Shown one piece after another: positions 34,898 to 44,313 of a stretch of 60,211 nucleotides of DNA. Source of the stretch: Nitrospirota bacterium (GTDB taxonomy: Bacteria; JACPQY01); assembly GCA_016190245.1 (NCBI GenBank), contig JACPQY010000045.1, positions 1-60,211 of the forward strand. The letters are read 5' to 3'. Both the position numbers and the translations under genes were made by a program. The notes under the pieces were generated by a model. That model made no database searches. It had not been told where the DNA came from and worked only from the letters and a program-made list of their open reading frames with translations. Within the stretch, counting starts at the first letter, position 1; every line of letters begins with the position of its first letter.

Positions 34898-36669
34898 TGG
34901 GCCGCGTCCACCGCCTGCCCGAGGAGGTCGCCTCCAAGATCGCGGCGGGGGAGGTGATCGACCGCCCGGCCTCGGTGGCGAAAGAGCTGATCGAAAACTC
35001 GCTGGACGCGCGCGCGGGAAAAATCGAAGTCCACATCGAGGCGGGGGGCCTTCGGCGCCTCGAAGTGCGTGACGACGGTCACGGGATGTCCCCCGAGGAC
35101 GCCGAGCTCGCCCTCGAGCGTCACGCCACGAGCAAGATCGAGACGGAGGCGGACCTCTTCAGCGTGACCACCCTCGGCTTCCGCGGAGAGGCCCTCCCGA
35201 GCATGGCCGCGGTGTCGCGGCTCACGGTCCGCACGCGCGGCGAGGGGGCCGACCACGGCTTCCTGCTCGCCTGCGAGGGCGGCCGGATCAAGCGTCGCGA
35301 GCCCTGCCCTCTTGAGCGCGGCACGTGGGTCACCGTCTCCGACCTCTTTTTCAACACGCCCGCGCGGCGCAAGTTCCTCCGGAGCGAGCGCTCCGAGTTG
35401 GGGGCGTGCGTTCAGGTCGTCTCGCGCCTCGCGCTGGGGCGGCCCGACGTGGATTTCAGAGTACAGCACGACGGGCGCCCGCTCGTCGATTTCCCCCGCG
35501 CGACGCGCCTTCGCCGCGTTGTGGACGTGCTCGGCGAGCGCACGGCCGACAAGCTCCTTGCCGTGGACCATGCCGAGGGCCCCCTCAAGGTCGAGGGCTT
35601 GCTCGGCTCGCCGCTGGTCCATTGGCCGAACGGCGCGGGCCTCTATCTCTACCTCAACGGCAGGTATTTCCGAGATCGGGTGCTTGCCCACGCCGTCTCC
35701 GACGCCTTCAGCCAAACCCTCCCCTCCGGGCGATTCCCTCTCGGCGTGCTGCTCCTCTCGATCGAGCCGAGTCGAGTGGACGTGAACGTGCACCCCCAGA
35801 AGATCGAGGTGCGCTTTCGCGATCCCTCGGAAGTCTATCGTGTGGTCAGAGCCGCCACCGCCCACGCGCTCGGCCCCCGCCTGTTCAAGACGGAAGCCGC
35901 GCCGGCGTCGCCCCCCCCCTCGGAAACCGCGCGCGCCGCGCTTACAAGCCCCGACACACGTCCTGCTGTCCCGTCGCGACCGGCCGAGACCGTGCCTCCG
36001 GCACCCCCCACGACACCGCCCGTCGCTCCCTACCCCCCCCCCGGCGAATCCCCGGGGCGCGAGCCGGCGACACCCGATCGCCCACAGCCCCTGCTCCCGC
36101 CGTCCCTCTCCATCCTGGGCCAACTCCGCAATACCTTCATCCTCTGCGAAACCCCCGAGGGACTCGTCATCGTGGACCAACACACGGCCCACGAACGCGT
36201 GCTGTTCGATCGCCTCCAGGCCCAGCTCACCGACGGCGGGGTCCGGCAACAGGCCCTGCTCCTGCCCGAGACATTCACCCCCACGCCGTCCGAGCGCGTG
36301 GCTCTGGAAGAGCTCCGCCCCTGTCTCGGCGACCTCGGTCTGGATCTCGAACCCTTCGGGTCCGCCTTCGTGGTGAACGCGATCCCGAGCGGCCTCGACG
36401 TGCCGCGCGCGACCGAGTTCCTGCGCGACCTCCTGCGAGAGTACGCCGACCGACCCGTGTCCAAGGATGAGGACCCGCGGCGGCGATTCCTGGATCTCAT
36501 GGCGTGCCGCGCCGCGGTGAAAGCCGGCGACGCGATGAACGAGGCCGAACAGGAGGAGTTGGTCTCACGGGTCTTCGGGACGGCCTCCGCCTTCACCTGC
36601 CCCCACGGGCGACCCATCCTGCTCGAATGGCGATACGAGATGCTCGAAAAGGCCTTCAAGAGGCATTGA
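34897..36669 (+). CDS. mutL: DNA mismatch repair protein MutL
   Basis: 590 residues. The N-terminal GHKL ATPase has EVIDRPASVAKELIENSLDA, DDGHGM and the TLGFRGEALPS lid. A Pro/Ala-rich linker of some 100 residues (about 330-405) leads to the C-terminal dimerisation domain. That domain shows DQHTAHERVLFD, MACRAAVKAGD and FTCPHGRP, which resemble the zinc/endonuclease motifs of nicking MutLs. The last acid of the DQHAxxExxxxE motif is Asp here. Endonuclease activity is therefore likely but not certain. No mutS is nearby. The ATG overlaps the hisS stop, so translation is coupled. Confidence 0.96.
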   Translation: MGRVHRLPEEVASKIAAGEVIDRPASVAKELIENSLDARAGKIEVHIEAGGLRRLEVRDDGHGMSPEDAELALERHATSKIETEADLFSVTTLGFRGEALPSMAAVSRLTVRTRGEGADHGFLLACEGGRIKRREPCPLERGTWVTVSDLFFNTPARRKFLRSERSELGACVQVVSRLALGRPDVDFRVQHDGRPLVDFPRATRLRRVVDVLGERTADKLLAVDHAEGPLKVEGLLGSPLVHWPNGAGLYLYLNGRYFRDRVLAHAVSDAFSQTLPSGRFPLGVLLLSIEPSRVDVNVHPQKIEVRFRDPSEVYRVVRAATAHALGPRLFKTEAAPASPPPSETARAALTSPDTRPAVPSRPAETVPPAPPTTPPVAPYPPPGESPGREPATPDRPQPLLPPSLSILGQLRNTFILCETPEGLVIVDQHTAHERVLFDRLQAQLTDGGVRQQALLLPETFTPTPSERVALEELRPCLGDLGLDLEPFGSAFVVNAIPSGLDVPRATEFLRDLLREYADRPVSKDEDPRRRFLDLMACRAAVKAGDAMNEAEQEELVSRVFGTASAFTCPHGRPILLEWRYEMLEKAFKRH

Positions 36670-36694
36670 GCGGCGCGGCCGCCATCGAATCCCC

Positions 36695-37627
36695 ATGAGT
36701 CCGAACGAGCGACCCAAGGTGGTGGTCGTCACCGGCCCCACGGCCACGGGGAAGTCCGAGGCAGCGCACCTTCTCGCCCGCGAATTCAACGGCGAATTGA
36801 TTAATGCCGATTCCGTTCAGATCTACCGCCGCCTGGACATCGGCACGAGCAAGCCGGACGCGCAGATGCGCGGCGAATGCGCCTACCACCTTCTTGACAT
36901 CCGCGACCCCGACGAACCCTTCAACGCCGAGACCTATCGCCGCCTGGCACGGGAGGCCGTCGCCTCGATCGCCGGAGGAGCGCGAGTGCCGATCGTCGTC
37001 GGCGGCTGCGGATTCTACATCCGGGCCCTGCTCCAGGGCTTCTTCCAAGGCGTGGGGCCGGACCCCGAGGTGCGCGCCCGCCTCCAAGCCCGCCAGGCCT
37101 CGGAGGGCACCCCCGCCCTCCACCGCGAACTCCAGACGGTGGATCCCGCCTCGGCTTCGCGCATCCACCCGCACGACACGCACCGAATCCTGCGCGCCCT
37201 CGAGGTGTGGATCACCACAGGACGCCCCATCAGCGAGTGGCAACGGACCGAGTCGCCGCCCCGGCACGCTTACGACGTCCTCTATCTCGTCCTCGATCGG
37301 CCGCGTGCCGCTCTTCGCGAGCGGATTGGTCAAAGAGTACGAGCCATGATAAGAAAGGGCTGGGTCGAAGAAGTGCAAGCCTTGATTCGCCTGGGCTACG
37401 ACGAATCCTGCCGCCCCCTCCGAAGCGTCGGGTATGCCGACGTCCTGGCTTACTGCCGCGGCCATGTCACGGCGGAGGAGATGGCCTCTCGGATCGATCG
37501 CGCCACCGTCGCGCTGGCCCGCCGGCAGACCACGTGGTTCCGAAAGGAAGCCGACGCGCAGTGGGTCGAGGCAACGGATCACGAGGCCCTGCGCGATCGC
37601 GTTGAGCGATTCCTGAAAGTCGCATGA
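36695..37627 (+). CDS. miaA: tRNA dimethylallyltransferase MiaA
   Basis: 310 residues. P-loop GPTATGKSEAAH, the Asp/Ser box LINADSVQIYRRLDIGTSKP, YHLLDIRDP and the catalytic GGCGFYIRALLQGF are visible, with RHAYDVLYLVLDRPR later. It transfers a dimethylallyl group to A37 of tRNAs that read codons starting with U. It normally sits close to mutL, as here (25 bases after it). The C-terminus overlaps accA by four bases (ATGA). Confidence 0.96.
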   Translation: MSPNERPKVVVVTGPTATGKSEAAHLLAREFNGELINADSVQIYRRLDIGTSKPDAQMRGECAYHLLDIRDPDEPFNAETYRRLAREAVASIAGGARVPIVVGGCGFYIRALLQGFFQGVGPDPEVRARLQARQASEGTPALHRELQTVDPASASRIHPHDTHRILRALEVWITTGRPISEWQRTESPPRHAYDVLYLVLDRPRAALRERIGQRVRAMIRKGWVEEVQALIRLGYDESCRPLRSVGYADVLAYCRGHVTAEEMASRIDRATVALARRQTTWFRKEADAQWVEATDHEALRDRVERFLKVA

Positions 37628-38592
37628 CCCTCCACTACCTCCCCTTCGAGAGTGACATCGAGGAGACGGAGCGCAAGCTCCACGATCTCGAGTTGGCCGC
37701 GCCCGGATACCCCAACGCGCCGGCGAAAGACATCCAACACCTGCGGGAACGCCTCCAGCGCCAGTTGCGCGACGTCTACGAGAACCTCACGCCTTGGCAG
37801 AAGACCCTCGTCGCCCGCCATCCGGACCGTCCCCAAGCCCAGGATTACGTCGCCGAGATCTGCGACGAGTTCGTCGAGATGCACGGCGACCGCCTGTTTG
37901 GCGACGATTTCTCCATTGTGGGCGGTCTGGCCCGCATCGGAGACCAACCGCTCGTAGTGGTCGGGCAGCAGAAAGGCAGGACCACAAAGGAGAAGACCCA
38001 GCGCAACTTCGGCATGCCCCAGCCCGAAGGCTACCGAAAGGCGCTGCGCCTGTTCCGGATCGCCGAGCGATTTCGCAAACCGATCCTGACCCTCGTGGAC
38101 ACGCCCGGCGCCTATCCCGGCGTGGGCGCGGAAGAGCGTGGCCAAGCCGAGGCCATCGCGCGCAACATCCTCGAAATGCTCGCCCTCAAGGTGCCGATCG
38201 TGACGGTCGTGATCGGCGAAGGCGGCAGCGGCGGGGCGCTCGCTCTCGCCGCAGGCGACCGCCTTCTCATGATGGAGCACGCCGTCTATTCGGTGATCTC
38301 GCCCGAGGCCTGCGTGGCGATCTTGTGGAAAGACGGCGAGAGCCCGGACCGCGCCGCCTCTGAACTGAAACTCACCGCCGGCGACCTTCAACGTCTTGGG
38401 GTGGCCGACGAAATCCTTCCGGAGCCGCCCGGTGGCGCCCATCGCGACCCGGCGGCCGTCGCCCGCACCGTGAAGGAAGCCGTGTTGAGACACCTCTCGG
38501 CCCTGCGGGAGCGGCCTTTCGAGGCGCTCGCCCGCGAGCGGCAGGACCGCTTCCGCCGCGTGGGTGACACGCTGGTGAACCCACCCTCGTGA
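37624..38592 (+). CDS. accA: Acetyl-CoA carboxylase carboxyltransferase subunit alpha
   Basis: 322 residues. The N-terminal coiled region (HDLELAAPGYPNAPAKDIQ) is followed by the crotonase-fold carboxyltransferase domain with FVEMHGDRLFGDDFSIVGGL, GQQKGRTTKEKTQRNFGMP, VDTPGAYPGVGAEERGQAEA and the IGEGGSGGALAL oxyanion loop. It transfers carboxyl from biotin to acetyl-CoA in fatty-acid synthesis together with AccD, which is not encoded here. Stop and start of neighbours overlap on both sides (miaA by ATGA, the cyclase by GTGA). Confidence 0.97.
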   Translation: MTLHYLPFESDIEETERKLHDLELAAPGYPNAPAKDIQHLRERLQRQLRDVYENLTPWQKTLVARHPDRPQAQDYVAEICDEFVEMHGDRLFGDDFSIVGGLARIGDQPLVVVGQQKGRTTKEKTQRNFGMPQPEGYRKALRLFRIAERFRKPILTLVDTPGAYPGVGAEERGQAEAIARNILEMLALKVPIVTVVIGEGGSGGALALAAGDRLLMMEHAVYSVISPEACVAILWKDGESPDRAASELKLTAGDLQRLGVADEILPEPPGGAHRDPAAVARTVKEAVLRHLSALRERPFEALARERQDRFRRVGDTLVNPPS

Positions 38593-40496
38593 GCCCGGCT
38601 CCCGTCGACCACGCCGAGGCCGGTCCGGCCACGGTCCTTCTCGTGGATCCGGACGAGGCCCTGGCGCGGGAAGTGACTGAGGTCCTCGCGCAAGACGGCC
38701 ACAAGGTCATCCCGGCTCCGACCGGCCGCCGCGCGCTCTCAGCGGTGCGTGAGGGGGTCGTGGACATCGCGATCGTGAACGCCGACCTGGCCGACGTTTC
38801 CGGATTCCAACTCCTCGGTTGGTTGCGGGGAAAGGAGGACCGCTACCTCCCCCTCATCCTGCTCCTGTCCGATCGAGACGCCCAGGCGATGGGCGAGCTC
38901 CAGGGGCTCCAGGTCGGAGCCGACGCCTTCCTTCGAAAACCCGTGAGCGCCGAGATCCTCCGCCTGAGGGTGCGCAATCTCCTCGTCCTCAAGGCCGGGT
39001 ACGACCGAGCCCAGCAACTCCAGAAAGACCTGGAGAAGCGCACGATCGAACTCGAAATCCTCAACACCCAACTCCAGGAGACCAACACTCAGCTCCAGCA
39101 GGAGAAGGAACAGGCGGAGCGCTTCCGTCTCTCGCTCGCCGACGACCTCGTGCGCTCCGACCTCCTCTCCCGGTTCACCCAGAACATCAACTCCTTCAAT
39201 CTCGAGGAGATTCGGGGGGCGATTCGCGACCAACTCGCCGACGTCGTCGGCATCCGCCTCTTCACGCTCTTCCTCCACGAAGCGGACCGCCAGACGCTTC
39301 GCCTCTTCGCCCACAACCACGAGAACCTCACGGACGATATGGAGATCCGTCTCTCTGAGAAGGGCATCATGTACGATTGCATCCAGCGCCGCGAACAGAT
39401 CTACGTGCGCGACTTTCACGAGAGCCCCTATTCCCGGGGAAGGGGCCGCAAGTTCTTCCAATCCACCTTCGCCTACTGCGTGCCCCTCACGGTGGCCAAG
39501 TCCGTGATCGGCGTCCTCAACGTGAACGACCATCCCGAGGGCTACCTCTCCGAAAAGGAGATGCACACGATCCGGCAGGTGGCCGACCACATGGCCAGCG
39601 CCATCTCCGTCGCCCTCAGCCACCAGAAGCTGGAGTTGCTCTCGAACGTGGACGGCCTCACCCAAACGTTCAATCACCGCCACATCCAGAGCCTGATCGA
39701 CCGGGAGTTTCGCGAGGCCCGCCGGTACCAGCGGCCCCTGGGGTTCCTCATGCTCGATCTGGATCACTTCAAGCTCGTGAACGATACCCACGGCCACCAG
39801 TACGGCGACGAGGTCCTTCGAGAGACCGCGCGATTGATCCGGGAAACGATTCGAGATGTGGACATGGTCGGCCGCTACGGCGGGGAGGAATTCTGCGTCC
39901 TCCTCCCGCAGACCAACCTCGAGGGAACGATGGCTACCGCTGAGCGGATCCGGGCGGCGGTGGACAAGCACCCATTCCGGAAGGGCGCCCAGCGGCTCCA
40001 TCAGACGCTCAGTCTCGGGGCGGTCTCGTACCCCGAGGCCAGGCTGGACACCAAGGAGCACCTCATCAAGCTCGCCGATCTCGCCCTCTACGACGCAAAG
40101 CAGTCGGGGCGGAACCTGGCGATCGCCTTCCGCGAGCGACGCGCCCAGGCGCGGCTCCTGGCCGAGGGACACATCGACTGGCCCTCGGATGGGGGCGGAA
40201 AGGGGGCCAAGGCAACCGTGAAGAACTTCAGCGCGAGCGGACTCTCGCTCTATGTCCCCGACGCCCTCCGGGTGGGTCAAACGCTCGATTTCGACTTCCA
40301 ACTTCCCCACGGGGTCCGGGTCAGCCGCCACCGCGGGAGCATCGTCTGGTGGCAGGAGGCCGGAGCCCTTGCGCGCGGACGGATCGAGGTCGGGATTCAA
40401 TTCAACGACCTTGCCCGCCCCGTGGCCGAGAACATCAGCCTCCTCGAGCTGTCCTCGCCCCGCTCAATCAGCGGCTCCGCGCGGTTCGTGGCCTGA
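38589..40496 (+). CDS. Diguanylate cyclase with pseudo-receiver, GAF and PilZ domains
   Basis: A 635-residue cytoplasmic signalling protein. Domains in order: a receiver-like domain (about 15-135), a coiled coil (140-185), GAF (190-350), GGDEF (about 355-520) and PilZ (about 530-625). In the receiver the phosphoacceptor position is Asn (VNADLADVSG), so it is probably not phosphorylated, although the Lys in FLRKPVS remains. The cyclase keeps the active motif GGEEF and the inhibitory RxxD (RDVD five residues before it). The PilZ has RRAQAR (RxxxR) and NFSASG. It should make c-di-GMP and read it in cis. It starts at GTG 38589, overlapping accA, inside a housekeeping operon. Confidence 0.88.
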   Translation: MSPAPVDHAEAGPATVLLVDPDEALAREVTEVLAQDGHKVIPAPTGRRALSAVREGVVDIAIVNADLADVSGFQLLGWLRGKEDRYLPLILLLSDRDAQAMGELQGLQVGADAFLRKPVSAEILRLRVRNLLVLKAGYDRAQQLQKDLEKRTIELEILNTQLQETNTQLQQEKEQAERFRLSLADDLVRSDLLSRFTQNINSFNLEEIRGAIRDQLADVVGIRLFTLFLHEADRQTLRLFAHNHENLTDDMEIRLSEKGIMYDCIQRREQIYVRDFHESPYSRGRGRKFFQSTFAYCVPLTVAKSVIGVLNVNDHPEGYLSEKEMHTIRQVADHMASAISVALSHQKLELLSNVDGLTQTFNHRHIQSLIDREFREARRYQRPLGFLMLDLDHFKLVNDTHGHQYGDEVLRETARLIRETIRDVDMVGRYGGEEFCVLLPQTNLEGTMATAERIRAAVDKHPFRKGAQRLHQTLSLGAVSYPEARLDTKEHLIKLADLALYDAKQSGRNLAIAFRERRAQARLLAEGHIDWPSDGGGKGAKATVKNFSASGLSLYVPDALRVGQTLDFDFQLPHGVRVSRHRGSIVWWQEAGALARGRIEVGIQFNDLARPVAENISLLELSSPRSISGSARFVA

Positions 40497-40511
40497 AAGG
40501 AACATCCCGCC

Positions 40512-41045
40512 ATGCCTCCCTCGCCTCGCCCGATCGATCTCAAGACCTTAATCCGGGACGTGCCGGACTTTCCCAAGCCGGGCATCGTGTTCAAGGACAT
40601 CACCCCGCTCCTCAAATCGCCCCGGGCCTACCGGTTCACCATCCGGAAGCTGGTGGATCGCTACAAGAAGAAACGGATCGACCTCGTGCTCGCCATCGAT
40701 GCCCGGGGATTCCTCTTCGGCGCGCCCGTCGCCCTACAACTCGGAGCCGGTATTGTCCCGATGAGGAAGAAGGGGAAGCTACCGTTCAAGACGCACGCCC
40801 ATGAGTACGCTCTGGAATACGGCAGCGACACCGTCGAGATCCACCAGGACGCCCTCGGCGCGGGGGACCGCGTGCTGGTCGTGGATGACGTCCTCGCCAC
40901 CGGCGGCACTGCTCAGGCGGCCGTGGAACTCATTTCCCGCAACGGTGGGAAGGTCGTGGAGTGCGCCTTCGTGATCGAACTGGCGTTTCTCAACGGCCGG
41001 GCCAAACTCGCCCCCCAGCGCGTGTTCTCTCTGCTTCGCTACTAG
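40512..41045 (+). CDS. apt: Adenine phosphoribosyltransferase
   Basis: 177 residues. The N-terminal IRDVPDFPKPGIVFKDITP is the Apt hallmark. LAIDARGFLFGAPVALQLG and the PRPP loop VLVVDDVLATGGTAQA are intact, with RKKGKLPFKTHAHEYALEYG forming the hood. It salvages adenine to AMP using PRPP. It is the last gene of the hisS operon, 15 bases after the cyclase. Its TAG stop is completed by the first base of the MITE that follows, yet the length is normal. Confidence 0.96.
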   Translation: MPPSPRPIDLKTLIRDVPDFPKPGIVFKDITPLLKSPRAYRFTIRKLVDRYKKKRIDLVLAIDARGFLFGAPVALQLGAGIVPMRKKGKLPFKTHAHEYALEYGSDTVEIHQDALGAGDRVLVVDDVLATGGTAQAAVELISRNGGKVVECAFVIELAFLNGRAKLAPQRVFSLLRY

Positions 41046-41216
41046 GCTCTGTTTGAAAACCCTTCGCCGGCCACCGCGATCCTTGTAGGGGAGGGTGCTT
41101 GCACCCTCCCTCCCCTCGGGCGGGTCCACCTGTTCGCCGTGGCGGAAGGACCCGCCCCTACGAAGAACCGCCCTGCCCATGGTCGATCCCCTTGCAGGTC
41201 GTTTTCAAACAGGGCC
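41045..41216. mobile_element. MITE with 16-bp terminal inverted repeats (IS630/Tc1-like)
   Basis: GGCTCTGTTTGAAAAC (41045-41060) and GTTTTCAAACAGGGCC (41201-41216) are inverted repeats with one mismatch, each flanked by TA. This is the target duplication of IS630/Tc1-type transposons. Inside are further palindromes, such as GGAGGGTGCTTGCACCCTCC. No transposase is encoded in the 172 bp. The pre-insertion sequence would read TAC TAA, so the element landed in the stop codon of apt without changing the protein. Confidence 0.78.
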
Positions 41217-41235
41217 TAAAGAAGGTCTTCGGCGG

Positions 41236-42747
41236 TCAGAACTCCCAGGTGAAGCGAAGAAGGCCCTTCGCCACCGTGCCCGGGGCGCGAAGCTTGTTGC
41301 CCAGATCATCGCCCACGTCGAACACGTCCCCGGGGAACAGCACCGCGCCCTGCGCGCCGAGTCGGAATGGCTCCTCGAACTCGTACTCCACACCGGCATC
41401 CAACTCCGTCCCGTAGTTGCGCGCGGACGGATCGGCACCTCGAAGTCCCGTGTTCGTGCCGCCGGTCGCGGGCGTAACCAGGTTGGCGGGATTCACGACG
41501 TCCTTGAGCGCCCAGGCCTGAACGAGACCCACCCTGGCCTCGACCCGACTCGACACGGGATAGCTCACCCGCGGAAACAGATAGACCGCGTTCGTCACCC
41601 GACCCTCCGTGGGGAAGTGCTGTGCGGCCACGGGGACGAGACCCACGTTCTTGCGGATGTCCTCGTGCAAAATCTCCTCCGTGATCCGGGGAAGCAATTC
41701 CTCAAAGAGGATCAGGCCCACGTTGTGGTCGGGATTGAAACGAAAATTGCTGATGCGCTTGTCGGCATTCAGGTTCCCATCGCCGCTCGCGAGGCCCACT
41801 TCCAGCGCCGGCCGCAGCGAGCCTTCGAGCGCTCCGACATTCACCGCCCCACCGAACTGCTCAACGGACCGGCGAAGCGTGTCGTTGCTGTTGAACAGTC
41901 TCGATTGCCCCATCACGAAGGCAGCTTCGGACTCCGCGAACCAGCCCCATTTTTCGCCCCGGCCGTACAGATCGACGATGTAGAGGTCGGTGTCGCTCTT
42001 GGCGTGGGAACGATAGACGACGTAGGTGCCGCACTTGGTCGTGCCATAATCGGCCATGACCGCCGCGAGACCCTCGAGAACGTCGTCTGCACCGGAGAGG
42101 ATGTCGTCCTCCACCACCTGCCCGAAGCCGAAGGCGGTGACGAGCGGTCCGTCCGCCCCGAGAGGTTTCGTCGCGAAGACGATCCGATCCCCCGTGTCGC
42201 CGTAGTAGTTGTCGCCGAAGTCGTTCCGGCGCCGGTCGCCGTCGTTGGCCACGATGCCCATGCCCCAGTCGGACGGTTGGCGGCCCACGCGAAGAAGACC
42301 GACGTTCGGGAAGAGCACCTCGCCCCAGCCTCGGCGCGGCCCGAAGTCCGTCTCGAGGCGGTCGAGCGTGTCGCGACGAAGGTGGCGGCCCTCCGTGGAC
42401 TGCGTGGTCACGTCTCCACCTTCCACACCCCACGGCGCGTTCTGGAAGACGAAGGCCTCGAGACCGAGGCTCACGTTCGGCGTCAGGCCAAGCCGGCTCC
42501 TGAGCAGGAAACGGTGCTCAAAAAGGCCCACCGTGCCCGGCCGGGTCTTGTCGTCCGCGTTGCCCTCCGTGGTGAGGTGACCCCGGACGCGGTAGTAGCC
42601 ATGGAGATCCGCCTTCATCGCGCTAGGGGGCTTCGCATCCTCGGCGGAAGCCGCGGGGGCGTCATCGGCACGCACGCCGGGAGCCACGCCAAGGGCACAC
42701 ACGAGCACGACCCCGGCCCCAAACCACCGCCACTGCGTTCGACTCAT
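41236..42747 (-). CDS. Predicted outer-membrane beta-barrel protein
   Basis: 503 residues. It has a signal peptide (WFGAGVVLVCALGVAPGVRA) followed by an acidic, Ala-rich start. Alternating amphipathic strands run to the C-terminus, which ends LLRFTWEF, an aromatic last residue typical of Bam substrates. Strand-like segments include YYRVRGHLTTEGNADD, LRSRLGLTPNVSLGLEAFV and GLLRVGRQPSDWGMGIVAN. The GRQPSDWGMG turn is seen in porins of the alginate-export type and in uncharacterised deltaproteobacterial barrels, but the family is not certain. The chosen start is the ATG at 42747, which gives a proper n-region. It converges on the MITE and apt. Confidence 0.75.
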   Translation of the reverse strand: MSRTQWRWFGAGVVLVCALGVAPGVRADDAPAASAEDAKPPSAMKADLHGYYRVRGHLTTEGNADDKTRPGTVGLFEHRFLLRSRLGLTPNVSLGLEAFVFQNAPWGVEGGDVTTQSTEGRHLRRDTLDRLETDFGPRRGWGEVLFPNVGLLRVGRQPSDWGMGIVANDGDRRRNDFGDNYYGDTGDRIVFATKPLGADGPLVTAFGFGQVVEDDILSGADDVLEGLAAVMADYGTTKCGTYVVYRSHAKSDTDLYIVDLYGRGEKWGWFAESEAAFVMGQSRLFNSNDTLRRSVEQFGGAVNVGALEGSLRPALEVGLASGDGNLNADKRISNFRFNPDHNVGLILFEELLPRITEEILHEDIRKNVGLVPVAAQHFPTEGRVTNAVYLFPRVSYPVSSRVEARVGLVQAWALKDVVNPANLVTPATGGTNTGLRGADPSARNYGTELDAGVEYEFEEPFRLGAQGAVLFPGDVFDVGDDLGNKLRAPGTVAKGLLRFTWEF

Positions 42748-42818
42748 ACGAAGAGCGGGCAGGTTAGCAAACACCCCCGGCCTGCGCAACTCAAATCCGC
42801 GTAACTTCGCGCAAGCCT

Positions 42819-44096
42819 CTAAGGGACGATCCGAAGGAACGTGCTGGGGGATCGGACCACGGAGAGGCGCAGGATCTCCTTGAACGAGCGGCGCATGGAC
42901 CGTTCCATCGTCTCGTGGGTGGTGATGATGAGGGGGACGCGGTCGCCCTCACGCCGCTCCTTTTGAATGACCGCTGAGATGCTGATGTTGTGCCGCCACA
43001 AAACCCGCGAGATCTGGGCCAGCACACCCGCCCGATCGATCACGGTGAACTTGAGGAAGTACTTGCTCGCGATCTCGTCGGCCGGCAGGAGATTAAGCGT
43101 CCGCCCCTCGCCGGGGAGCACACCGGCCTGCCCGGCCGCCCAGGCATGGAGATCCTGAAGAACGGCGATCCGCGTGGGCTTCGCACCGGCGCCCAGGCCC
43201 GTGTATCCGGACTTCTCGCCATAGTCGTCCACCATCACCATGCCGTTCTCGGCCCCCTTGAGCAACGCGAGGACGTGTTCCTTCGGCACGAGAGCGGGGT
43301 GCACCCGTATCGAGCGGCGACCCTCGACCGATTCGATCGTGCCGAGGAGCTTGACGCGGTAGCCGAGTTCCGCGGCGAAGTGCAGGTCCTCCGCCGTGAT
43401 TCGATCGATGCCTTCGCACAGCCCGCGATCCGGCGAAATCCGCCCGTCCGCCGCCGAGACTCCATACACAAGCTGATGAATGATCGAAATCTTGTGGAAG
43501 GTGTCCCGCCCCAGCACGTCCAGCGAGGGATCGGCTTCTGCGTAACCCAGCTTCTGGGCCACGCGGACCGCGTCTTCGAAGCTTCGCGAGGCGGATTCCA
43601 TTTCGTCGAGCACGAAATTGCACGTCCCGTTGAGGACGGCGTGGAGGCTGCGGATGCTCTTGCCCGCCGGGAGAGCAAGATGGAGAAAGAAAATCATCGG
43701 GTGAATGCCCGCAATCGTGGCCCGCAGACCCAGGTAGACCCCTTGACGCCGCGCGAGGTCGTAGAGCTCGCGGCCGTGCCGCGAGAGGACAAGCTTGTTG
43801 GCCGTTACGACGGCCTTGCCGCGCTCGAGCGCCCGCTTCATGGCCGCAAAGGCCGGCTGCTCGCCGCCCATCAACTCGAGCACGACATCCACATCGGGAT
43901 GATCCACCACCTCGCGCCAGTCCGTGGTCAGCCGATCCTTGAGGCGGCCGAGTCGCCGCGGCTTTCCGGGCTCACGAACCGCGATCTTGTGGATTTTGAA
44001 CTGGGCCGACCGCTCGCGAACGAGATAACCGGCGACCTCCCCGCCCACGGTCCCGCACCCGAGAAGGCCGACGCCTCGAACGCCTGAGGGTTTCAT
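42819..44096 (-). CDS. hom: Homoserine dehydrogenase
   Basis: 425 residues. The Rossmann domain begins VGLLGCGTVGGEVA. The catalytic domain carries GKAVVTANKLVLSRHG, LNGTCNFVLDEME, KLGYAEADPSLDV and the lysine in GYRVKLLGTI. A C-terminal ACT domain (about 345-425, FTVIDRAGVLAQISRVL) provides amino-acid feedback. It reduces aspartate semialdehyde to homoserine on the path to Thr and Met. The chosen start (MKPSG, 44096) has GAGGAG just upstream; the frame extends further but without homology. It diverges from def across 217 bp. Confidence 0.96.
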   Translation of the reverse strand: MKPSGVRGVGLLGCGTVGGEVAGYLVRERSAQFKIHKIAVREPGKPRRLGRLKDRLTTDWREVVDHPDVDVVLELMGGEQPAFAAMKRALERGKAVVTANKLVLSRHGRELYDLARRQGVYLGLRATIAGIHPMIFFLHLALPAGKSIRSLHAVLNGTCNFVLDEMESASRSFEDAVRVAQKLGYAEADPSLDVLGRDTFHKISIIHQLVYGVSAADGRISPDRGLCEGIDRITAEDLHFAAELGYRVKLLGTIESVEGRRSIRVHPALVPKEHVLALLKGAENGMVMVDDYGEKSGYTGLGAGAKPTRIAVLQDLHAWAAGQAGVLPGEGRTLNLLPADEIASKYFLKFTVIDRAGVLAQISRVLWRHNISISAVIQKERREGDRVPLIITTHETMERSMRRSFKEILRLSVVRSPSTFLRIVP

Positions 44097-44313
44097 CGCT
44101 CCTCGTGCACGAGGATCAGCATCACCGGTTCTCAACTCGGCCTTCCGGCCTCGCTCGAACAACAGCCGGGAATATCCTCCGAGCGGAGCCCGCGGGATGC
44201 GGGCGGAGTCGAGAAGGACATGATGCGTGGGCTGCCGCGGTGGATCATCGGCAACGATCATAGCCGAAGCCCGCGACTAGGCAAACTGCCAAAGGCCAGC
44301 TACGATCACGACC

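Noticed and set aside
38739-40400. A 553-codon minus-strand frame opposite the diguanylate cyclase
   Set aside because: The plus-strand frame has receiver, GAF, GGDEF and PilZ motifs; the mirror frame has none.
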